Of a DNA stretch of 64,000 bases, positions 22,039 through 34,000 are shown piece by piece. The DNA lies in the NCBI RefSeq assembly GCF_004027225.2, contig NC_046360.1, positions 2,158,001 through 2,222,000 of the forward strand. Direction: 5' to 3'. The stretch is from Strigops habroptila (lineage: Eukaryota > Chordata > Aves > Psittaciformes > Psittacidae). The notes under the pieces are model-generated. The model had not been told where the DNA came from. It saw only the letters and a program-made list of their open reading frames with translations, and searched no databases. The position numbers and the translations under genes were made by a program. The stretch's first letter is position 1; each line of letters begins with the position of its first letter.

Positions 22039-25000
22039 CTGCAGGTGAAGGGGACAGATGGGCAGTCAGTGGGATGCTCCTGCCCTTGTTGCTCCTGGGT
22101 ATCGGGGTGGGGATGCTGGATGCATCCCGTACCCCACCCCCCATCTGCAGTGGTTTGGGGCAGCTTCTCCTTTCTCGAAAGAGGAAAGTGGGAGCTCGGG
22201 AGCCACCTTTTGGGCTGCTGCTCTGATGCTTCCGCTTCCCCCTGTCCCATGTGCGGCCAAAGGGCCCAGCTCTGCCCAGCCCCAGGGCACCCACATCCAC
22301 CCCAAGGACCCTCCTGCTGACACCTGATCCCTGCACCCCATAGAATCATAGAATGGTTTGGGGTGGAAAGGACCTTAAGATCATGTAGTTCCAACCCCCT
22401 CCCACAGGCAGGGACACCTTCCACTAGAGCAGGTTGCTCCAAGCCCCTGTGTCCAACCTGGCCTTGAACACTGCCAGGGATGGGGCAGCCACAGCTTCTC
22501 TGGGCACCCTGTGCCAGCGCCTCAGCACCCTCACAGTAAAGAACTTCTTCATTATATCTGACCTGAACGTCCCCTGTTTCAGTTTGAACCCATTATCCCT
22601 TGTCCTATTGCTACAGTCCCTGATGAAGAGTCTCTCTCCAACACCCCATGGAATGTCCCCATCCCTCCGTCCCCACGTACCTTGTGGCTGGGGCAGGACG
22701 ACGACATAGCTGGACAGCCGGACATCGCAGGCTGTCCCGCACTCCAGCGGGATGGGGTAGCGATGGAAGTGGTGCAGCATCTCCACGATGGAGGAGAAGC
22801 GGAGGTGTTGGACACGGCACTGGCCCCGCTCTGTCAGCGCCAGCCGCAGGTGCTGCAGGGAGGAACATGGACCAGTTACCCTTCCACCGGCTCCATTGCT
22901 GGAGTAGATGATGGGGGACACAGGGATATTTGGGGTGGAGGTGGACAAACGGGCTTAACATGATGTGCTGCATCCCCAGTGCCTGTATCACTGCATGGAT
23001 TTTGCCCCCCGGGAGCGGGGATGGGTCCACCAGCCCGCTGCAAGCATCAGGGTAGAGACCATGCAAGAAGAGCATCTCCATGGGTGGGATGATGGGACAT
23101 GGACCATGCTATGGTGGGGGTGCTGTCTGAGGGGCTCCTGTGAGATTCCCGCCCGCATCCCATCCCCTCTCCCGCCCGTACCTTTGCTCTGCCCTGGAAG
23201 TTGAAGGTGAGCACATACTCGCCGCGGCGCGTCTCGCTCTGCCGCACCAGGAAGACGCCGTGTCCCTCCAGCCCCCCCACCTGCACCAGGTGAGCCGCCT
23301 TCACGCGGGAGATGGGCCCATGGAACCAGGGGCAGGAGGAGAGGAACTGCTCCATCTTCGGCCCCGCCGCCTCCCCCGGGACCCCCGGCGTCGCCCCTGC
23401 TAGGGCACAGGGATGAGTGCCCCAGGGAAGCGGGGACCCCCTGCCCGTCAGCCCCATCCACCTCCCCTCTGGCTCTGCCCCCCGGCCATGCCATGTGGGG
23501 ATGCTCCATCAGCCCAGCTGGCCATGGCAGGATGCAGAGACCCGCCCCCCCAGCAAGGGATGCCCCATCCCTAGGGTGTCCCCATTGCTCACCTTGGCTC
23601 TGGGTGTCCGTGCTGGTAGTGGGGCTGGCGGCTGCAGGATTGGGGTGCCAGCATGCCAGCAGATCGGGGTCACCCATATCAGACCTGCTGGGGATGGGAG
23701 AAGCCAGGCTGAGCGCTGGGGGGCACGGAAGGGCTGTCCCCATCCCTGGGCTTGGGGACATCCATTGGGTGCTTACCCCCTGCGTGCACACTCCCGGATC
23801 TCGGCCGTCCAGGAGCTGAGCTGCTGCTCGTCCCCTGCCTCAAACAGGATGTCCGTAGCATTGGTGACCTGTGGGACATCAGAGAAGGACATGAGAGGGG
23901 GCTTCAGAAAGAGAGAGGTGCACAGAGACCTCGTAGCAGCCTTCCGGTATCTGAAAGAGGCTTCAAGGATGCTGGAGAGGGACTCTTCATCAAGGACTGT
24001 AGTGATAGGACAAGGGGTGATGGGTTTAAACTTAAACAGGGGAAGTTCAGGTTAGATATAAGGCAGAAGTTCTTCCCTGTGAGGGCGCTGAGGCGCTGGC
24101 ACAGGGTGCCCAGAGAAGCTGTGGCTGCCCCATCCCTGGCAGTGTTCAAGGCCAGGCTGGACACAGGGGCTTGGAGCAACCTGCTCTAGTGGAAGGTGTC
24201 CCTGCCCGTGGCAGGGGGTTGGAACTGGATGAGCTTTAAGGTCCCTTCCAACACAAACCAATCCATGATTCTATATACAAATCCCTCCCACCCATGTTGG
24301 GCGCCAGCCCTGACCCCAGCGGGTGCAGAGCATCCCCCCATGTGCTGCCTCCCAGGCTGGGAAGAGGAACTGAAATTTGGCACGGGAGCTTTCAGCAGCC
24401 ACGTGCGCTCTGGAGGGTGGGAAAAGCCTTGGGGCTGGGTCTGGACCCCCTCATTTAGTCCTTACCTTGAGGACGAAGGTGTGCAGGTTATCGGGCATCT
24501 CGAGGCGCGTGCACCTCCGCACCTCCTGCACGGCAGAGCAGGCGGCGTGCAGCTTCGGCTTGGAGCCCTATGGAGGGGAGCACAGGGGATGAGCTGAGCC
24601 CAAACACCCTGAACCACCACCCCACATCCCGCTGCATTGCTGGGACACGGCCAAGCCTGCCAGGAGCCACCCGAGGAACCGAAGACAGCAAGGAAATACC
24701 CGGCTCTGCTGGGAAATACCCCACCAGCGAGGAAATACCCCTTGTGGCATGGAAATACCCCACATGGCATCGCTGGGGCAGCCTGTATGGAGTGGGGCCC
24801 ATCCTGGTGGCCCCAAGGAGCCAGCAGCAAAGGGATGGGTAGAGGAGGGCAGGAAGATGGGGGTTCTCAGCAGTGTGGTTCAGGGAGACTGCTGTGGTTC
24901 AGTGTCACTGATGGGGACACTGGGATGCAGGCAGGGAGCCCGCGCTGATGGGTGCAGGCGTCAGCAGCGTGCTGACACAGGCACATGACGAAGTGCTGAG

Positions 25001-28000
25001 CAAGCACTTCCACAAAGGTTAATAATACCCATCCCAGCAGCTTTCGGTTCCTCTCCTGCCCGGCACGCTCCGTGTGCCAGCAAGTGAGGCTGTGGCACGT
25101 GGCACCCACCGGCAACCGCGGGGATCAGGATGTATCTGGGGTGCCAGGGACCATCCTGAGTGCCAAAGCCCCTGGGGGAACCCTGCACCCCAAATCCTCC
25201 ATGTTCACCCCTGTAGCCAGAGCTAAGCCGCATTTAAAGGGTCTGGAGGTCTGTGGATGGACAAAAGGCTGGGGTACCATGGAGAAGAGAAGACAAGGCT
25301 CTGGGGAGACCTTAGAGCAGCTCCAGTGCCTAAAGAGGCTACAAGAAACCTGGAGAGGGGCTGTGGACAAGGGCCTGTAGGGACAGGACAAGGGGAATGG
25401 CTTTAACCTGCCAGAGGGGAGATTGAGATGAGCTCTGAGGCAGAAGCTCTTCCCTGTGAGGGTGCTGAGGCGCTGGCACAGGGTGCCCAGAGAAGCTGTG
25501 GCTGCCCCATCCCTGGCAGTGTTCAAGGCCAGGTTGGACACAGGGGCTTGGAGCAACCTGCTCTAGTGGAAGGTGTCCCTGGATGAGCTTTGAGGTCCCT
25601 TTCAACCCAAACCATGCTATGAGGATGCTGCGCTGCACAACGGCATCTGCCAACCAAAGTATCTTGCTGAAAGCTTGTGATGCTCACAGCAAAGCCACCC
25701 CACCACATCCCCAACCACCTGCATGATGCCAAGGGGGTCCCCAGCAGGGACTCAGCACTCCAACACCCAACCAAACCGTATTTAGTTGCTTTCTTTTCCC
25801 CCATCCCCCATCCCTTCTCCCTCCCTCCACACTCTCAACTGAGGACTCGGTGTACTTTGGGGCCGGAAACGCAGCACGAGAAGGATCAGCCCTTATCAGC
25901 ACTGAAAAGAAAGTTCTTAGAAGTTGCTCATGCAGCGGGGTTGGTGCTACCACAGCAGCTCACGGCATCCCCAGCCCCACTGGCGACAGTGATTGCAGAT
26001 TTAGCTGCAATCACTGTCGCCAACGGGGCTGGGGGTGCCGTGAGCTGCCACAGTGGCACCAATACTTTATCCCAAAGGACTTTCATTTTCCTGCCATCCT
26101 TGGATGATAACCGTGCCCTGCGCAAAGTCCTGCAGGCAGAAAGCAAAGGAGTTGCCCATCCTGGCTGCTTTCCCGATCTTGGGTTGTGACACCCAGCACG
26201 TCCCCATGCTTGCCGGCGCAGCAGGGTTTTATCGGCATGCATGCCGACTGCAGCATTGGGATTGGCTTCCTGCTTTCCTAGGAACTGGGGAATTTCCAGG
26301 AAAAGGGAGTTCGGCGAAGCCCCCTGCGTCCCTCCCCGGGGATGGTGCAGATGGGGAGCGTGAAGGGAGAAGGAAATGATGCAGCAGAGAGATATGGCAC
26401 CCGAAAAAGCAGTCTGGCTTCGGAGAAGTGCCTACCACAGGCACGGTGTGCCTGCCCCCTGCACCACAAGATGCCCGGCTCGATGGTGGCCAGTACCCAG
26501 AAAGGGATTTCTTGGTAAGCAAAACTGCATACTCAACACACCGCGTGTTCACCCAGCACCCATGGGCTGCTTCTTGGCAAGAGAGGTGCCACAGCAGCAC
26601 CGTGGGGCTGGGTGCTCCTTGCTGCCAGCTTGGTATGCTCAGGATGGGATGCTCAGGATGGGATGCTCAGGATGCTTGGGATGTTGCCCCAGTTCAGCCT
26701 CCAGCCGCATGAGCATCATAGAATCACGGAATGGTTTGGATTTGGTTAAGATCATCCAGTTCCAAACCCCTGCCATGGGCAGGGACACCTCACACTAGAA
26801 CAGGTTGCTCCAAGCCCTGTCCAACCCGGCCTTGAACACTGCCAGGGATGGAGCATTCACAGCTTCCTTGAGCAGCGTGTTCCAGTGCCTCAGCACTCCC
26901 ACAATGAAGAACTTCTTCCTTATATCCAACCTAAATCTCCCCTGTTTAAGTTTAAACCCAATACCCCTTGTCCTACCGCTACAGTCCCTGATGAAGAGTC
27001 CCTCTCCAGCATCCTTGTAGGTCCTTTTCAGGTACTAGAAGGCTGCTATGAGGTCTCCATGTAGCCTTCTTTTCACCCCACTGCTCCCCAAAGCATCCTG
27101 TGCCCATGGGGGAAACCCCAGCACAAGGTTGAACATCCCCCAAAATCACTTGGGGACACAATACCCCATGAAGCTGCAACCCAGAACACAGCCACACCGT
27201 GCCATCACTGCGGCACTCCTGCTCCTGACTCTTGGCACTCAAAATGGGCCATCCTGGGATGTGACACAGCGATCTCCAGCTCATAGGGCTGAGGGCAGCA
27301 GGATCTGGCCCTGCTCCTCCAAACTCCTCCCTGCAGGGCTGACAGCAGCCAGGCAATGCTGGGAACATCGAGCCACCAATGGGGACAATATGATACCATC
27401 AGCTGGGGATGAGCTCTTGGCATCTCCTTAAATATAGTGTTGAGAGTGGATCTGCTGCCCCCAGGATCCGTATCTTTGTTCTTAGCAGGGAATTCTTCCA
27501 GAGTTTAAAACCACGAAGCCAGTGCTGTTCCCAGTGCCAGGGGACATGGGGAAAACTGGAAGATGGAGGAAAATACCCCCAGGATGAAACTCCCTCCTGC
27601 TCCCTACCGTGAGCATGCTACTGGGGAAGGACACCCCACTGCGCCGCCCGTCACAGGGAGCACTAGCACAGCATGGGGAGAAGCAGCACAGCACATGGAA
27701 TGCCGGCACAGGGAATGCCGGCACAGCCCCGCACACCTGGAGCGGGCATTGTGCCCGGGAGAAAGCGGGGTTTGCCGGCATCTGATGGCTATAGGAAGGA
27801 TCCCGCGCCGGGAGCTGAAGGTCAGGCCAAGGTCACAGCTGCGCTCGGGCGTTGCAGGCGCAGAGGAGCTGCTGCGTTTCCGCTCGAGCAGCTCTCACCG
27901 CAGCTCCTGCCCCTCCGCGTTCATTGGTACCTGCGCTGACACCCGGCCCATGAGCACCGCGGCTCCTTCCGTGATCCTCCCTCCGCAACCTCTCCCCGCT

Positions 28001-31000
28001 CGCCTTTCCTGCTCTCCCATGCGAGCAGCAGTGGGAAACCACCGCCCAGGAGGGCATTGCAGGTCCCTCCGCATCTCTCCAAGGATATTTGGATTATGTT
28101 TTTTGGGGGAAGCAAAACTCGTCTCAGCTCACTCATATGTGCTGGGAAAGCTCTTGCCATGATGCTCTGAGCCGCTGCTGTAAGGAGCATGGCCTGGATG
28201 CTGCACAGGGGACACCGCAGATGCAGGGACAGCGTTCTTCGCTCGTTGCAGAGGGAGGCAGGCAGCTTTCCAAGAATGAGAGCGAAATCACACTGCCACA
28301 GTGCCCATATCCGCAGCCACCTCTAGGTCTGACCGGCACCAGCACCAGCAGGGTGCTGGCACCCACCACCCACCCAGACACCCCCAGGCTCAGCTCAACC
28401 TCTGCCAGGTCCCCAGAATGCTGCCACCACCCGCAGTGCTGGTTTGCACAGGAGGGAGCTGGACCCTTCCCAGTCGGTTTGGACATTGCCCAGTCTCATG
28501 CTGGCAAAGGTGGCAGTGGCACAGGGATGAGAGTGGTGACACAGCAATGACAGCAGTGGCATAGTGACGATGGCACGGCAATGACAGTGGTGGCAGGGGA
28601 TGACAGCAGTGGCGCAGCAGTGACGGTACTGGCATGGTGATGGATGATGGTAGTGGCATGGTGATGATGGCAGTGGCATAGTGATGACCATGGTGGCACA
28701 GTGACGAGGGTGGTAGCATAGCGATGATGACAGTGGCACAGTGATGACAGTGGTGGCATGGTGATGATAAGAATGGCACGGTGATGATGGTGGTGGCACT
28801 GCAGTGATGGTAGTGGCATGGTGATGAATGACAGTAGCGGCATGGTGATGACGACAGTTGCATGGCAATGACTGTGGTGGCACAGCAATGATGACAGTGG
28901 CACGGTGATGATGGTGATGGCAATGACAGCAGTTCCACAGTGATGATGGTGATGGCAATGCAATGACAGCAGTTCCACAGTGATGATGGTGGTGGCAATG
29001 CAATGACAGCAGTTCCACAGTGATGATGGTGGTGGCAATGCAATGACAGCAGTTCCACAGCGATGATGGCAGTGACAAAGCCCTGTGCAGAGCAGAGAGC
29101 AAATCCTTCGAGAGCGGCAGGCACTGGTGCTGGCCCCTCCATGTGCTGGGGATTTCCCTGTGCTGGCTCTTTCACTTCCACTCTGAGTCACACCACGGGA
29201 CGTGCCACAACCCTTGTGCAAGGTCCCTGATGGATACGGGCAAGATCTGTCACTCTGTAAATCCCAGAGCCCACCAAGCACCCCTTATACAAGGGACAAA
29301 CCTCAGCTAGAGCTGCAGCATCTCCGGGCACAGCTCAGCCCCTTGAGCTGCCATGGACAGACAGACGGATGGCCACCAACATCCACAGCATTGCAAGCAC
29401 CGGATTGTGCCGCTGTCAAACCACATCCTGCACCCACAGGCCCCAGGGAGTTTTGTGAAGTTTCCCAGGAGCACTGCGGGACACAGCCTGGTCCCAGGGG
29501 GATGCCGGGTGAACTGGAGGGGAAACACATCCCATTGCTTCAGCACAGGGCAAGTAGCAGGGTCCTGTTGGGAGGCACCCAGGGTTGTCTTGGAGGGTAC
29601 AAGGTGTCTGCTGCACTGGTGATTGTCCTCGGGGGTTGCACTGTGGGTAATCCCAGTGTTCATCCTTGGGAATTTTGCATGGCACATAATCCTGGTGTTT
29701 GGCCTTGCAGGTTTTCCCCATGGCTAAACCCAATGCTCATGCTTGAGGACTTTGCACCATAGATAATCCCAGCATGTGTCCTTGGGTGTGGTGTTTGCAC
29801 CATGGCTAATCCCAGTGTTCAGGGATTTCCACCATGGCTAATCCCAGCGTTCAGCCTTGCAGCATTTATCCTTGAGTGCCTAATCGTGGCACTCCATGGG
29901 GTTGATGATAGCACAGCTAATCTCAATGCTCCTCCTCAGCCATTTGCACCGCGGCTGATCTCAAGGGAATGGGTCCTTCGTGCTAGTACTGGGGACATGG
30001 TCTGGGATCCTGATTCAGGCCATTTCCCTGCACACCCCCAGCCTCTCATGTGCCTCCTGCATCCCAAATCCACTGCAGAGCCCACCCAGAGCTCAGCTCA
30101 GCCCCTCAAAGCTCTTGGGGAGGACCCCAAGCTGGCACGCTCCTGCCTCACCACCTGCATGAATCTGTTCACTCTGAAACCTACTGACAGCAGCAGTGAG
30201 CACCACCATGGGGTTCTGTGTTCTGGGCTTGTGGAACTGGAGGTAGGAGGTTTTCTGCCTCTGTTAAGCAGAGAAACACAAGAGGTGATCCCAGACCCCA
30301 GCCATTACCTCCCCAAAACCTCCTCTCTGCGCACCCCAAACCCCAGCCAGCATCCTCAACCCACCAACACCAGAGGCACAAAGGAGTTTCCAAGACACCC
30401 CATCCCCGAGCATCCCCACAGCCCACGGCAGGGACAGAGCCATCGCCGAGGGGAGCAGGCTCAGCGGTGACAAGAGGCACCGTTGTGCCAGCCTGAAGCG
30501 CTGGCTCGGGGGTGGACAGGGCACAAAGCACCTTCTGTTCCCATCCTGAGCGGCTGCCGAGCAAGAAAACACAGCCCAGACCCCAGCAAACCACTTACTT
30601 CTGATTGATTATATTAAACCTGGGACACTGCAAAACACACCTCGAGAGCCACCGGGTAAATCCATACCCATGGGGAGGGATTTGGGGGTTCCATATAGAA
30701 ACCTCCACCCCATCCTCAGGGCTGATGGCCTCTCTTTGTGCATTGACAAACATCCACCAAGAGATGCAGACATCCACATGAATGAGTCAACATTCCCTCC
30801 CCAAAACCCTACAAACCACCCCAAAACCAGAGAGCCCAGTGGCTCACATTCACAGCAGGGTTTGGGAAGACGAGGGCTGTAAACAGGATCTGTAAACAGG
30901 CAGTATTTGCCAGCCCCTTTCATTTGTGTCTTATTTTAAGCCAAACTCGCTTCCAGCGTGGGCTGCTTTAATAATTTCCTGGAATAAACAACAAGCATGG

Positions 31001-34000
31001 AAAATCAACAAGGTGCCTGCATACAAGCAGAGCTGGCTGCAGCCAGGGACTGAGTCACCCAAAACCCAGCCCCAGAGGGCTCGGGAACAGGGGGTATCCA
31101 ACATGGACCCCACAGCATCCCGAGGATGTGCCAGGATTTTGCATCACCCTGAGGTTTTACATCACCCGGGGGTTCTGCATCACCCAGGAGGTCATTTCCC
31201 TGCACACCCCCAGCCTCTCATGTGCCTCCTGCACCCCAAAACCACTGCAGGGCACCCAGAACTCAGCTCAGCCCCTCAAAGACCCCACAGTGGCACATTC
31301 CCACCTCACTGCCTGCATGTATCTGTTCACTCTGAAACCTACTGACAGCAGCAGTGAGCACCATCGTGGGGTGACCCCTTGCCCTGTTCTGTGCCCTGAC
31401 TGCATGAAGTAGATCTTGCCCCAAATGCTTCATTTTCAACATGATCTCAAGACAACATTGAACATCACGATATCCATCAGGCATCGGTTGGAACTGGGAG
31501 CGATTGGGAGGAGCAGGGAACCCTTCCAGACCCTGCGCAGCCTCTCATCAGTATTTACCTTTGAAAGAAGCAGCGCTCAGCCTCGAAACACCCAGAAACA
31601 ACCACATCCTGGGCCGTAAAAAGCACAAGAAAAAAGGTAAAAAGAGACAACCACCCAAAAAAACACCACCGGGCATCTCACACTGGGTGCCAGGGCCGAG
31701 CGGGACCCAGCACCCACCAGCACCCTGCATCCCCAGTTGCAAGAGGCTCAGGTACAGTCCTTGAGCACTTTCCCAGTCCCCTTTCTTATGATTCTCTTGA
31801 TTTTTTTCTCACTTAGGACAAGGGATAATGGTTTTAAGCTAAAAGAAGGTAGATTTAGACTAGACACAAGGTAGGAATATTTTACAATAGGAGTGATGAG
31901 GCACTGGAACAGGTTGCCCAGAAATGGGGTAGATTCCCCATCTCTGTAAACACTCAAAAGGTCAGGTTGTACAGGGCTCCAGTCAACCTGATCTAGTTGA
32001 AGACATCCCTGCTCATGGCAGGGGGTTGGAAATGGATGAGTTTTAAGGTCTCTTAAAACACAAATTATCCTAGGATTCAATGATCCTCAGCTTGCCCATG
32101 GTGCTCTTCTATCTGAGCAGCTCTGCAGCATCCCTGCGAGGCAGACAGCCCTGACCACGAGCATCCATGTGCTGGCAGGCAGTGAAGCATCACTGCCATG
32201 AGCATGGGGGTCACAGTAGCGGGACAAGAACCCGCCAGCAACAACAGGACAGATTTTAAAGGATGGGGTTAAAATGAAAGGAAACCCTCTGAGCCCCTCT
32301 CCTGCAAACCCCAACAACCCCAGCACCAGGGGAAGCAGGAGGTTGGGGCTGCTCCATCCTGCACCCATCCCCTCACAACTCTACCAAGCCCCATCCCAGC
32401 AACACGGTTTCCAAAATAAGAAACTCTGCTCTTCAGCAATTAGCACCAGGGCTGTGGTTAAGCTGCTAAAAGTGTTTTTTCCGTGTATGACCAAGGATGG
32501 AAAAAGTTGTGGTTAATAAATGACAAATAACCTTTTGTCTCATTGCGCTCCCACCCTGCAATACCCAAAATGAAAAAAAGAAGGGGGGGGGAAATACAGA
32601 GAAAGTCACCACCAAAATCTCACCAAAGAAGCTGAAAGGATGCCCCAGCCCTTCGCCTTCGAAGAACAGCAAGCAGCACAGCACCGAAAGCAGAGCTGGG
32701 GATGTGCTGCTCACCCTGCTCTGCAGTGAAAGTCTGCGGTGGGTTTCGGTGCAGCTCCGGGCACCTTTGGGTGCTGTTTCACCTTTCCCAAGGGAATCAC
32801 AGTACAGGCAAACCCCTCCAGCTTGTATCGCATGGCAGGTTTCCTGGTTTCAGCCCTGGGGATGCCAGGAGAAGGATGCGGTCCCTTGGGGATGCAACCC
32901 AAGGGGATGTCAGGAGAAGGATGCAGTCCCTGGGGATGCAACCCAAGGGGATGCCAGGAGAGGGATGCAGCTCTCTGGCCACACGTGTCCAGCCGCTAAG
33001 GGATGATGCAACAGGGTTGCTCTTGGACAGAGGATCAAGGCAGCAAACCCCAGCCTGGGATCAACATTTTTATGGCAACAAAGAGACAAAATAAGATGCC
33101 GTGCAGCCGGCTCGCCCCTGGGCAAACCACGGGGACAAGGGCAGGAGCACACGTGGTCCAGTCTGCTCCAGCTCACAAGATGGAGGACACCAAATGGGAT
33201 CCAGATTGACACAGACATGCTCTTCCCTGGGCCAGAGCCATGATGGGACACTGAGATGCTTCCCGTCATTAGCAAACACCTTCTTATGGGGCACCCATTG
33301 CCTGAAGACAGTGGGTGCTCTGCTCATGGTGGTCCTGGGAGGAAAAGACCATTTTGCATCAGGTTTTTTGCAGGAATAGAGGAATGAAGGAGCTCATGGT
33401 GCTGCAGCAGCAGCCAGGGCATTTGTGCATCCAAGTGGCCATGTCCAGTTTTTAAGCATAATTGTAGGTCACTAATTAAAGGAAACATGTTTTGGATTTG
33501 AAACAAAGTGTTGTGCTGCAAAAGACAGGGATTGCTCAAATCCCTGCGTGGGATAGGGATGCAAACACAGCTGCTGCTGGGGTCCAGGCTTCCCATAATG
33601 TGGCCTCTCCATCCCTGAAGGCATCTCTCCTTCCACCACTGCCCCTCCATACATCCTCAACTGAATCACTGCATCAACTCCAATTGCTCCTGAAGGTACA
33701 AAGCAGCTCCTGGAGGAGCTGGGATGGGGACCTCAGTGCCAGGATGCCCCTCACCCTACGCCTGGTCCCAAGCACTGCGAATGGGAGCCCAGCAGCGCAG
33801 GACCTGCTTGCTCAGGAGGTGGCATTTCTCAGAAACCAGCTTCAGGTGAAAGGAAGGGGAAAAAGAGAGAAGAGAAAAAAAAATGAAGAGAAAAAAAGGA
33901 AGTCAAAGCAGTCTCACGCTGAGCAGAGATAAAAATACTGCTCCTGCGGCCACGGCTGCAGACGAGCCATGACACAGGCTCCGTGGGTTTTCTCCGGAAA

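Noticed and set aside
22434-22709. Recurrent peptide beginning [17 protein letters not shown], seen in several places
   Set aside because: It is the antisense translation of CR1 3' ends, repeated wherever CR1 lies; the true CR1 ORF2 is not present.
27563-28162. 199-codon plus ORF in the SH2B3 intron
   Set aside because: GC-rich chance frame; no recognisable domain and competing ORFs on the other strand.
28390-29281. Three overlapping minus-strand ORFs of 235-263 codons rich in His/Ile/Cys
   Set aside because: They are translations of one minisatellite in all frames, with no family similarity or splice context.
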